From: JAFAVN01 sp036378375
GTDB taxonomy: Bacteria; Verrucomicrobiota; Verrucomicrobiia; Chthoniobacterales; JAFAMB01
Assembly: GCA_036378375.1 (NCBI GenBank)
Contig: DASUWQ010000080.1
Location: forward strand, 1-16,266
DNA length: 16,266 nt
Reading direction: 5' to 3'
Position numbers and translations under genes: made by a program. The number at the start of each line of letters is the position of its first letter. The stretch's first letter is position 1. The notes beneath the pieces are model-generated. The model worked only from the letters and a program-made list of their open reading frames with translations, did no database searches and was not told where the DNA came from. Positions 1-7,700 of the stretch are shown in pieces.

Positions 1-173
1 GTTTTGCCGCTGCCGCTCTCGCCGACCAGGCCGACGGTTTTTCCGGCGCCGATGGTAAAACTGACGCCAGAAACCGCTTTGATGAAATCGGTGGTCCGCT
101 GGAGAATTCCTCTTCTGGTCGGGAACCAGACGTTCAGGGAGTCGACTTCGAGGAGGTTAGGGGCGGGAGGCAT
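1..173 (-). CDS. ABC transporter ATP-binding protein, peptide-uptake type (5' part only)
   Basis: This is the first 57 codons of an ATPase subunit, running leftwards out of the window from an ATG at 173. The visible protein begins MPPAPNLLEVDSLNVWFP and reaches a Walker A motif (GESGSGK) at residues 51-57, where the window ends. It is the near-twin of the gene at 522-1322: the two can be aligned from the start codon to the edge without a gap, with 9 base differences in 173 and an identical Walker A stretch. By analogy with that copy it should energise import of oligopeptides or dipeptides (Opp/Dpp family). The rest of the gene and any permease partners lie outside the window. No convincing ribosome binding site is visible. 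Confidence 0.85.
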   Translation of the reverse strand, partial: MPPAPNLLEVDSLNVWFPTRRGILQRTTDFIKAVSGVSFTIGAGKTVGLVGESGSGK

Positions 174-521
174 CGGGATAGCGGTCTCGTTTCGTACTCG
201 TCGTCGTCCTCGAGTCCGGGTGAGTGCCGGGTTGGAGTGGACTTAGTGGACGGAGTGGAACGGCAACGTCGCAAACGTTAGAGCCGGCCGCATCGCCTAC
301 GAGGTCGGCCTTGGCCACGAACGCCACACTGCCGAAGCCACCAGCCCCCTAGAGGCGATCCTCCGCCAGAATGCCTAGGCAAGAATCTCGTTCTCGTACT
401 CGTCGTCCTCGTCCTCGACACCGTCCGCTGCGTCCATTAGGTCTACTCCGTCCCGCAGCTCACCCGAACTCGAGCACGAGGACGACGACGATTACCAGGA
501 CGAAGCAAGACCGCTATCCCC
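174..521. other. Gene-free gap between the divergent ABC ATPase starts
   Basis: No intact gene is seen. The gap holds direct-repeat tracts of CTCGTCGTCCTCG type at 191-215, 388-420 and, in the opposite orientation, 470-500, plus GTCCACT-type units at 236-262 (on the minus strand) and 423-455. In the centre, 247-378 is open in one plus-strand frame and ends in TAG at 376-378. That frame reads NVRAGRIAYEVGLGHERH and then SPLEAILRQNA, but has no ATG, GTG or TTG start. It may be the tail of a decayed gene; I do not recognise the family. Promoters for both ATPases should lie here, but none could be assigned by eye. Confidence 0.6.
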
Positions 522-1322
522 ATGCCCCCCGCCCCTAACCTCCTCGAAGTCGACTCCCTGAACGTTTGGTTCCCGAACAGAACGGGAATTCTCCAGCGGA
601 CCACCGATTTCATCAAAGCGGTCACGGGCGTCACTTTTACCATCGGCGCCGGAAAAACCGTCGGCCTGGTCGGCGAGAGCGGCAGCGGCAAAACGACCGT
701 CGGCAAAGCCATCCTAAAATTGATTCCCATCACTTCTGGCACGGTCCGATTCGCCGGCGTGGATATTACGCCCCTATCAGGTTTAGAGTTCCGGCCCTGG
801 CGGCAACAAATCCAGATGATCTTTCAAGATCCATTCAGTTCGTTGAACCCCCGATGGACTATTCTCCAAATCATCAGCGAACCCCTTAAAATTCATTTCC
901 CGGAGCTGAGCCGTCAGCAACGCGAAGAGCGGGTCGCTCAATTGCTGCAAAAGGTCGGTCTTTTACCCGAACACCGCCGCCGCTTTCCTCACGAATTCAG
1001 CGGTGGCCAACGCCAGCGCGTTGGCATCGCCCGGGCGTTGGCAGTCGAACCGAAATTAATCGTCTGCGATGAGGTGGTTAGCGCCCTGGATGTCAGTGTC
1101 CAAGCTCAGATCGTCAACCTGCTTCAAGACCTGCAGGATGAGCTTGGACTTTCTTACCTCTTTATTTCTCACGATCTTGCAGTCGTGGAACATATCAGCC
1201 ATGATGTCGTCGTAATGTTCCGCGGTCAGATCGTTGAAAAGGCCGATGCTGTCTCGATTTATACGCATCCACAGCACGTCTACACTCGAAACTTGCTCGC
1301 CAGCGTTCCTTCTCTTGAGTAG
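522..1322 (+). CDS. ABC transporter ATP-binding protein, OppF/DppF-like
   Basis: This 266-residue ATPase subunit is of the kind that powers oligopeptide/dipeptide importers at the inner membrane. All nucleotide-binding motifs are present: Walker A GESGSGKT at 51-58, Q-loop Gln102 in IFQDPFSSLNP, ABC signature FSGGQ at 159-163, Walker B LIVCDE at 179-184 and the switch His217 in FISHDLA. The D-loop region reads DEVVSALD where the peptide-importer group normally has DEPVSALD. The protein stops at VYTRNLLASVPSLE, so the C-terminal oligopeptide-transporter extension (the part with a cysteine-rich end), found in typical subunits of about 320 residues, is missing. No permease or binding protein is adjacent; rodA follows after 15 bp. 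Membership of the peptide-uptake family is secure, the substrate is not. Confidence 0.9.
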   Translation: MPPAPNLLEVDSLNVWFPNRTGILQRTTDFIKAVTGVTFTIGAGKTVGLVGESGSGKTTVGKAILKLIPITSGTVRFAGVDITPLSGLEFRPWRQQIQMIFQDPFSSLNPRWTILQIISEPLKIHFPELSRQQREERVAQLLQKVGLLPEHRRRFPHEFSGGQRQRVGIARALAVEPKLIVCDEVVSALDVSVQAQIVNLLQDLQDELGLSYLFISHDLAVVEHISHDVVVMFRGQIVEKADAVSIYTHPQHVYTRNLLASVPSLE

Positions 1323-1337
1323 AATCTCACCAGTTTC

Positions 1338-2516
1338 ATGAATTTGTTTCTTCGGAAATTGTTGGGCATGAATTGGTTGCTGGCGATAATCGCAATCGCC
1401 CTCGCCATCTTCGGGGTGGTGGCCATCTACAGCGTCACCTTCATGCGGGAAGAGCAGTATCTCCAAGAGATGTGGAGACGCCAGATCGTCTGGTTGGTGA
1501 TCGCCATCGTCGGCTTCTTTGTCACTTCCTTTATCAACTACCGGATCTGGCTTTCGAACGTCATTTTCCCACTCCTTTTGTACCTAGCCGGCCTCGGTTT
1601 TCTGGTACTGACCCACTTCTTTGGCCGTACCACTTACGGCGCTAAGAGCTGGTTAGAGCTCGGCCCGATCAGTTTTCAGCCCGCTCAACTCGCCATCGTT
1701 GGCACCTTGCTCTTGCTGTCTTGGCTGCTCGCTAATACCGGGAACTGGCAAGGGTTTTGGCCCACCGTGGGCCGTATTGCGAGCTGCGCCGCGATCATCG
1801 CGCCTCCCTGGCTACTAATCCTGATCCAACCCGACCTGGGCGAATGTCTTGTAATGTTGCCGCCGCTCTTGGCTCTCTTCTTCGTGGGTCGTATCCCGAA
1901 ACGGTACCTTTTGGTGATCATCATTATGGCGGTCGCCATCGTACCGGTGGTCGCCAACTTCGGTCTGAAGACCTATCAACGCGAACGTCTGACCACCTTT
2001 ATCGATCCGGATTACGACCCCCAGGGCGCTAGCTGGACCATCAATCAGGCGCTGATCGCCATCGGCTCTGGCGGATTTAACGGAAAAGGATTCGCCGCGC
2101 CCAATACTCAGATCCAACTTGGGTTCCTTCCTTCGACCATTGTCCATACCGACTTCATTTTTGCCGGTATCTCCGAACAGTTCGGCTTTGTCGGTGATGT
2201 CACTCTGATCGCCGCCTATGCGGCCTTGTTGCTCACCGGCCTAATCATTGCCTCGATCGCCCCGGATGAACTCGGCAGATTAGCTGCCGTCTCCATTGTC
2301 GCGCTTATTTTCACTCACGTGTTCATGAATGTCGGCATGAACATTTCGATCACCCCGATCACCGGCGTCCCTCTCCCGCTGATCAGTTATGGCGGCTCGT
2401 TCCTGGTCCTGATCCTTTTCGGCCTCGGTGTACTCGAGAGCATCTGGATCCATCGCCATGTCCGCCAAACCCGCAGCGCAAACACCATGACCTACGCCTC
2501 GGCGTATGTCCGCTGA
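1338..2516 (+). CDS. rodA: Rod shape-determining protein RodA (SEDS peptidoglycan glycosyltransferase)
   Basis: RodA polymerises lipid II into glycan strands during cell elongation, with a class B PBP as transpeptidase partner. The 392-residue protein has about ten membrane segments and a chain of SEDS motifs: GAKSWLELGPISFQPAQLA at 101-119, QPDLG at 164-168, FIDPDYDPQGASWTINQALI at 221-240, AIGSGGFNGKGF at 241-252, the HTDFIF loop at 270-275 with Asp272 (the position of the catalytic Asp in characterised RodA), and GVPLPLISYGGS at 343-354. QPDLGECLV replaces the usual QPDLGTA-type sequence. The wording of the loops is closer to RodA than FtsW, and no division genes are nearby. ATG at 1338 was chosen; a second ATG at 1368 (MNWLLAI) is possible. 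The gene follows the ABC ATPase by 15 bp and may be co-transcribed with it. No mreBCD or PBP2 gene is in the window. Confidence 0.92.
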   Translation: MNLFLRKLLGMNWLLAIIAIALAIFGVVAIYSVTFMREEQYLQEMWRRQIVWLVIAIVGFFVTSFINYRIWLSNVIFPLLLYLAGLGFLVLTHFFGRTTYGAKSWLELGPISFQPAQLAIVGTLLLLSWLLANTGNWQGFWPTVGRIASCAAIIAPPWLLILIQPDLGECLVMLPPLLALFFVGRIPKRYLLVIIIMAVAIVPVVANFGLKTYQRERLTTFIDPDYDPQGASWTINQALIAIGSGGFNGKGFAAPNTQIQLGFLPSTIVHTDFIFAGISEQFGFVGDVTLIAAYAALLLTGLIIASIAPDELGRLAAVSIVALIFTHVFMNVGMNISITPITGVPLPLISYGGSFLVLILFGLGVLESIWIHRHVRQTRSANTMTYASAYVR

Positions 2517-2734
2517 GCGCTTCGTGCCTAGCCGATAGTCAGTAGTCAATAGCCGAGCAAATTCGCTATCGACCGTATGCGCGACTGACCTCGACTCGGT
2601 CTCCCAGTCCTCGAATGTCTTTTCCGTTCGCGTGCATTCGCGTCAATTCGTGGCCTTTTTTTGTGCTTTTTGCGCCTTTTCGGGCTATTCCAGTTCGGCT
2701 ATTGGCCATCGACTATCGGCTATGCGCGAAGCGC
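2517..2734. repeat. Intergenic heptamer repeats, arranged as an inverted pair
   Basis: The gap between convergent rodA and the ABC-2 permease contains no gene. Arm 2531-2556 (units such as GATAGTC, AGTAGTC, AATAGCC, 7 bp apart) is the reverse complement of 2695-2720 (TCGGCTA, TTGGCCA, TCGACTA, TCGGCTA) at 22 of 26 positions. A further block CTATCGACCGTATGCGCGA (2566-2584) is repeated directly as CTATCGGCTATGCGCGA (2711-2727). Between them lies another tract, of about 10-bp units of TTCGCGTGCA type (2626-2653), followed by a T-rich stretch TTTTTTTGTGCTTTTTGCGC (2655-2674). The arms could form a long hairpin and may end transcription of both genes, but there is no classical terminator. Confidence 0.6.
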
Positions 2735-3547
2735 CTACCCTCCCACTGCTTGATACTTCCGTAGCCCCTGCTTCCACATCAGCTGCGCGGCCGCCCCAGC
2801 CAACGTCACCCAAAACGCCTGCACCCCGAGCCCAAACCAAAGATCCGTTCCGTGTATCCGGTTCATCAACACTGAAACCGGAAAATAAAGTTCATAAGGA
2901 AACGGCAACCAATTCAATACGTTCTGAACCGCCTCCGGCATAAACGAGAGCGGAAACATTCTGCCGCTCAACATATACTCGAACGAATAGACGATAAAAA
3001 CGACGGTCGAAATCTCCAACATCCAGAACGCCAGGAGTGCAATCGAGATAGTAATAAAAAACTGCAACAGCGCAGCCATCGCCGTTGTCCATATCGCCAC
3101 CAGCCACAAACCGGGGTCGGACGGCCAACTGAAGTAGCTGGAGGTAAAAGCGAAGAGACAGAGAAAAACCGGCAAAGTCATCGCTGTGAACAGCAATCGG
3201 CTACTGGCGAACAGGCTAAACCGATAGAGCAGATAATCGATCGGTTTCACCAGGAACGCACTGATCTGTCCCTCCCGGATGTCAGCCGCGATCCGAAACT
3301 CATCATCTTTGGGCGTAACCAACCCGTCCAAGAACAAGACGAGCAAAAAATAGGCAATAACCGTCCGAGAATCGAACCCTCCGACTCCCTTGTCTCGTTG
3401 ATCAAAAACGACCCCCCAGATCAGCACTGTCCCCATCAAGGGCAACAGTTCAAAGAGCGATCGGAGAAAGAAATTCCACCGATAAACAAACGTATCCTGT
3501 AACCCCACATCGAAAGCTTTCAGATAAACCCGAGGATTCCACCGCAT
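2735..3547 (-). CDS. ABC-2 type transporter permease (DUF990-like family)
   Basis: This 270-residue integral membrane protein begins MRWNPRVYLKAFDVGLQDTF. It has about six hydrophobic segments and the hallmark stretch DIREGQISAFLVKPIDYLLY after the second, which matches the ABC2_membrane_6/DUF990 group of ABC-2 export permeases. Proteins of this group usually work as two permeases plus one ATPase, moving an unknown substrate across the inner membrane. Here neither partner is present: upstream is only a terminator and the unrelated isomerase gene. ATG at 3547 was chosen because GGGGGA lies about 11 bases before it. The frame also extends upstream to a TTG at 3583, adding 12 residues (LERVRRGNGSG) that look unlike the family. 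The stop lies 14 bp from the inverted heptamer arm at 2695-2720. Family call fairly sure, substrate unknown. Confidence 0.8.
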   Translation of the reverse strand: MRWNPRVYLKAFDVGLQDTFVYRWNFFLRSLFELLPLMGTVLIWGVVFDQRDKGVGGFDSRTVIAYFLLVLFLDGLVTPKDDEFRIAADIREGQISAFLVKPIDYLLYRFSLFASSRLLFTAMTLPVFLCLFAFTSSYFSWPSDPGLWLVAIWTTAMAALLQFFITISIALLAFWMLEISTVVFIVYSFEYMLSGRMFPLSFMPEAVQNVLNWLPFPYELYFPVSVLMNRIHGTDLWFGLGVQAFWVTLAGAAAQLMWKQGLRKYQAVGG

Positions 3548-3714
3548 CCCCGAACCATTCCCCCGCCTCACGCGTTCTAGCAAGAACCCATCGTAATCGT
3601 CCTCGATTGAAAGCGTTCCACCCGTAAGCAGAGCCCCCCTTTGTCATTGCCCTCAATCCGATCGGGAGGACTTCCGGCTCATCCGTAAAGTCGAAAACAG
3701 GGAAAGCACGCTTC

Positions 3715-3749
3715 CCGAAAACAAAAAGGACGAGCCGAAGCTCGTCCTT
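3715..3749 (-). terminator. Rho-independent terminator of the mfd-isomerase operon
   Basis: Read on the minus strand, AAGGACGAGC, loop TTCG, GCTCGTCCTT forms a perfect 10-bp stem (3726-3749) closed as C(UUCG)G, a very stable tetraloop. It is followed directly by TTTGTTTT (about 3718-3725). It lies 55 bp beyond the isomerase stop. The rest of the 3548-3804 gap shows no gene; a short GAACTCC-type repeat tract (3772-3806) abuts the isomerase stop codon. Confidence 0.92.
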
Positions 3750-3804
3750 ACCAAAATTTGTATTTCTGATTCCTCTCCTCGAACTCCCAAAAACTCCCGA
3801 ACTC

Positions 3805-4779
3805 CTAGTATACTTTGATGTAGGCTTTCTCCCGCAGCCCGTCCAACCATCGCTGCGTCGCCTTTTGTTTCTCGACCTGCGACAGCTTTTTCGAAATGTT
3901 ATCCCGCACGTCGTTCAGTGCCGTGATAGCCGGGTCTTTCCTGTCCTCACAGTAGAGCAAATAGAAAGAATCACCGATCTGAACTACCGGGCTCACCTCG
4001 CTCTTTTTTAGAGCGAACGCGGTCTTTGTCAGGTCCTGGTTTAAGGTCTTCTCATCGACCCAACCCCAGTCACCACCGTTCTCAGCGGTTCCATCCATTG
4101 AATAGGTCTTCGCCAGAGTCGCGAAATCCCCTCCGTGCATGGCCTTATCCCGGATATCATCGGCCATCTGTTTCGTGGTCTTAGCGGAATCGGTCACCAA
4201 CGGATCGGAATTCAATACGATCATCCGAAGCTTCACTTGCGCCGGCGTCGCGAACTCTTGCTTATTCGCATTGTAATATGCCGTAACTGCCTCCGGCGAT
4301 GGCGTAAAATTGTCGTCCTTCAGCTTGTTCTGCCGCATCACCTGCACGGTGATCTTCTCTTTCTCCTTATCCCGGAATTTGTTCAGCGAATATCCCTGCG
4401 CCTGCAAGGTTCGCACAAAGGCCTGACGATCGCCTCCAAACTCATCCTTGATAATCTCTTGAACCTGCTCCTCCACGACGTAGTCGGGAAGCTGATATTC
4501 CTTCTTTTTAAATTCCTGCAGAATCAGCTGCCGGTTGATCAGGTCGTTCAATACCGCCAACCGCGTTTCCTTGATCTTATCGATCAGCTCTTGGCCGGTG
4601 TACTGCTGCTTCAGAGATTGTTCCTCAGGAGCAGCAACTTCTTGGACTTGGGAAAACGTGATAACGTCGCCGTTTACCACTGCGGCAATTCCATCGATTA
4701 CCTCGGCCTCCGCCCACGCAATCCCTGGCACCAGTAGCAACGCGACGAACGAAACGCGACAAACAATCTTCTGTAGCAT
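3805..4779 (-). CDS. Periplasmic peptidyl-prolyl isomerase, SurA/PpiC type
   Basis: This 324-residue protein is an exported folding chaperone that isomerises Xaa-Pro bonds, likely in outer-membrane protein maturation. A signal peptide covers residues 1-23 (FVALLLVPGIAWA, cleavage expected after AWA). Residues 27-150 match the SurA N-terminal chaperone domain (IDGIAAVVNGDVITFSQV at 28-45, then helices with LNDLINRQLI). Residues about 178-280 form one parvulin (PpiC) rotamase domain, with the typical GGDFATLAKTYSMDG and NGGDWGWV motifs. E. coli SurA has two parvulin domains; only one is present here, so this is the shorter SurA-like or PrsA-like form. The ATG at 4779 lies 8 bp after the mfd stop, so the two are surely one transcript, ended by the terminator at 3715-3749. 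Confidence 0.88.
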   Translation of the reverse strand: MLQKIVCRVSFVALLLVPGIAWAEAEVIDGIAAVVNGDVITFSQVQEVAAPEEQSLKQQYTGQELIDKIKETRLAVLNDLINRQLILQEFKKKEYQLPDYVVEEQVQEIIKDEFGGDRQAFVRTLQAQGYSLNKFRDKEKEKITVQVMRQNKLKDDNFTPSPEAVTAYYNANKQEFATPAQVKLRMIVLNSDPLVTDSAKTTKQMADDIRDKAMHGGDFATLAKTYSMDGTAENGGDWGWVDEKTLNQDLTKTAFALKKSEVSPVVQIGDSFYLLYCEDRKDPAITALNDVRDNISKKLSQVEKQKATQRWLDGLREKAYIKVY

Positions 4780-4787
4780 GCCTATGA

Positions 4788-7700
4788 TTATGAAAGTCTC
4801 CGTAGGAGGGACAACAATTCGGCGAGCCTAGATTGGGGGTCTGGTGAAGTCAAGCGGGGAAACCGGTCGCCGATCAGCAAATAATCTCCTCCCCGCAGCA
4901 GCATCACTTTCTTCTCTTTTACCTCCACTCGCGCCACCCGGGCCTTGCCAGCGATCAACTTGATTTCCGTCATTAATAATAGATTGCTGACCGCCTCCGG
5001 CAGCGGCCCGAACCGGTCTCTCCACTCCTTCTGCAGCTTGCTCAATTCTTCGGCATTGATCGCTGCGGCCAGCTTCTTGTACGCCTGAATTCGTAGATGT
5101 GGCTGAGAAATATAGTCGGCCGAGATGAAGGCCGGCGCCTTAGCCGCTCCAGCACTCACAAACTCCGACTCATTCGTCGCCACAAAATCAAGCCGGAGAA
5201 CCGCCTCCGCCCGTCCCCGGGCTTTCTTACCTTTGAGCTTCTCAACCGCGTCGTGCAATAGCTGGCAATAAAGCTCAAAGCCTACGTTCGTGATGTGCCC
5301 GCTCTGGGCCGTTCCCAGGATGTTCCCTGCCCCGCGAATCTCCAAATCACGCATCGCAATCTTAAATCCGGCTCCCAGGCCGGAATATTGCTTGATCGCG
5401 TTGATTCGCCGGCGAGCCGCTCCCACCCCCATCAATTCCCGCGGCAACATAAGATAGGCGTACGCCTTGTGTTGGGCCCGTCCTACCCGACCGCGCAACT
5501 GATACAGATCCGCCAGTCCAAAGCGATCCGCCCGATCAATGATGATCGTGTTAGCGTTCGGAATATCCAACCCGCTCTCAATGATTGTGGTCGAGATCAG
5601 CACATCAATCTCTCCCTGCACAAACCGCTGCATGACGCGTTCCAGTTCGTCTTCATCCATTTGCCCATGGCCGATCTCAACCCGCGCCCCCGGACAAAGC
5701 TCTAACACCCGCTCTTTCACCCGATTAATCGAATGGATCCGATTATGCAGAAAATAGACCTGACCTCGCCGCTTCAGTTCTCGCTGAATGGCGTCTCGAA
5801 TCACGCGCTCGTCGTAGGCGCAGACGACCGTTTCGACCGGCAACCGGTTCGGTGGCGGCGTTTCAATCACCGACATGTCTTTTGCTCCCACCAACGAGAG
5901 ATACAGCGTGCGTGGAATCGGCGTCGCCGAAAGCGTAAGCACATCCACCAATTTGAATCGCTCTTTCAAAAGTTCTTTGTGCCGAACCCCAAACCGTTGC
6001 TCCTCATCAACAATCACCAGGCCGAGATCCTTGAACTCGATATCCGAGGACACCAACCGGTGAGTCCCAACCACAATATCCAGCGATCCGTCCCGAATTC
6101 CTTTAATCACTTTCCGCTGTTCTCCCACCGATAAGAACCGGCTCAACATCCCCACCGTCATCGGATAGTCCGAGGTCCGTTCTCGCAACGTTTGGTAATG
6201 CTGTTGCGCTAAGACGGTCGTCGGCACTAGCATCGCCACTTGTTTCCCACCCATCACCACCTTAAATGCAGCCCGAATCGCAACCTCGGTCTTGCCGAAC
6301 CCGACATCCCCGCAAATCAGTCGATCCATCGGCTGCTCGGATTCCATGTCTCTCTTGGTATCCTCGATCGCCCGCAATTGGTCCGCGGTTTCCTTGTAAA
6401 GAAACGAAGCTTCAAATTCAGCCTGCCATTTTGTATCCGGCAGAAACTTGAACCCGGTCAAAGTCTGGCGCTCAGCTTGCAGCTTCAACAATCGGGCTGC
6501 GTAATCGAAAACCGCAGTCTCAGCCGCTTTCTTTGCTCTCGCCCATTTGCTATCGCCTAGACTGCTTAACTGCGGAAAACGCTTACCCAGGCCGACATAT
6601 CGCGAAATCAAGAACGCCTGCTCGAATGGAACATACAGCTTGGCGTCATCGGCGAACTCCAGGACAACACACTCCGATTCCGCGCCATCCTGTTCCAGCT
6701 TTCGGATGCCCTGGTACTTCGCAATCCCATACTCCAGATGAACCACATAATCGCCTTCGGCCAATTCGCTGAAATCGACTGGCGCTCGTCCCCCGCGCAA
6801 CCGGGAACGCCGCAAGGCCAGCCGCCGAGCGCTCGGACTTTGGTACCGGCCGAAAATCTCGGCGTCGGAGAGCACCGCCAGCTTGCCGGTCTCATAAGTG
6901 AAACCGTGATTCAAAACCCCAACCGCAAAGACGATCTGTTCTACATCCAGCTCGTTATCGGTAAAAACGTCTCTTAGCCGTTCCAGCTCACCCTCATTGT
7001 GGCAGACCGCCAAAACGCGCCATCCCTCATTTAACCATTGCCGGAGCTGGTTCAGCGCTTGTTCACGCTTGGTCTCTTCCACCAGAAAATCACCGGCTTC
7101 GAAGTCGTGAAACCCGGACGGATAAAACGCCGTTTCGAAATCCTCGGTCCCCTCGGTCTCAAGCGTCCCGGCGCTGATCCGAACCGGCGCCGCCTCATAC
7201 CCCGACTCGATATCGATCAACAAATCACCACGCTGAATATAATCAGCGAACCGCGTACCATTGGATTCCGGTTCCCCCAGAAAGATTTCGCCACGGTCAA
7301 CAACCTGAACTGCGGTCTGATCATCGAGATCGAACTCGCGCAATGAATCAACATCGTTACCGAACAATTCGATGCGCAACGGTAAGGCGTGTTGTAGCGA
7401 GAACACATCGATTATTCCCCCTCGCACCGCAAATTCACCCCGGCCGCTAACCTGTCCTACCTGTTGATATCCGCATTTCAGTAACCCCTCGATCAATGTG
7501 GTTCGATCCAGCGCCTGTCCGCGTTGGACGATAAACGTCTGGCTACCGACGCGTTCTCGATTCGGAACTGCGTCTTCCAGTGTCGCTGCAGTTACCACCA
7601 CGACAGCTCGTTTTCCCTCGGCCAAATGCTGAAGCACATTGAGCCGTTCCGCCACAACCTCCGGATCCGGAACCGCTCCCTCAATCGCTGGCGTCTCCAG

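Larger units (their letters stand above)
1..694. repeat. Inverted duplication: two ABC ATPase 5' ends and their upstream sequences
   Basis: Positions p and 695-p are complementary across the two coding starts (1-173 against 522-694), about 95 percent identical with no indel. The similarity continues upstream of both start codons with small gaps: both sides carry a block reading 'gaccgctatccc' just before ATG, then a GA/CG-rich direct-repeat tract, then a tract of GTCCACT-like units. Arms are therefore about 260 bp (1-262 and about 434-694), with roughly 170 bp of unrelated sequence between. The differences are clustered, leaving the last 66 bp of the coding arms identical. That pattern fits an old duplication with later gene conversion better than a fold-back copying artefact, which would be identical. 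Confidence 0.8.

Noticed and set aside
1..694. Fold-back sequencing or assembly artefact as full explanation of the inverted repeat
   Set aside because: The arms differ at 9 of 173 coding positions, and the leaders differ by small indels as well, so they are separate sequences. A chimeric join cannot be wholly excluded.
443..742. Minus-strand frame resembling the left-edge plus-strand frame
   Set aside because: Both are antisense shadows of the duplicated ABC ATPase genes; their similarity only reflects the inverted repeat.
4135..4737. 200-residue plus-strand frame opposite the isomerase gene
   Set aside because: It is fully antisense to a gene with a clear signal peptide and domain motifs, and its own product is a low-complexity shadow rich in Leu, Arg and His.
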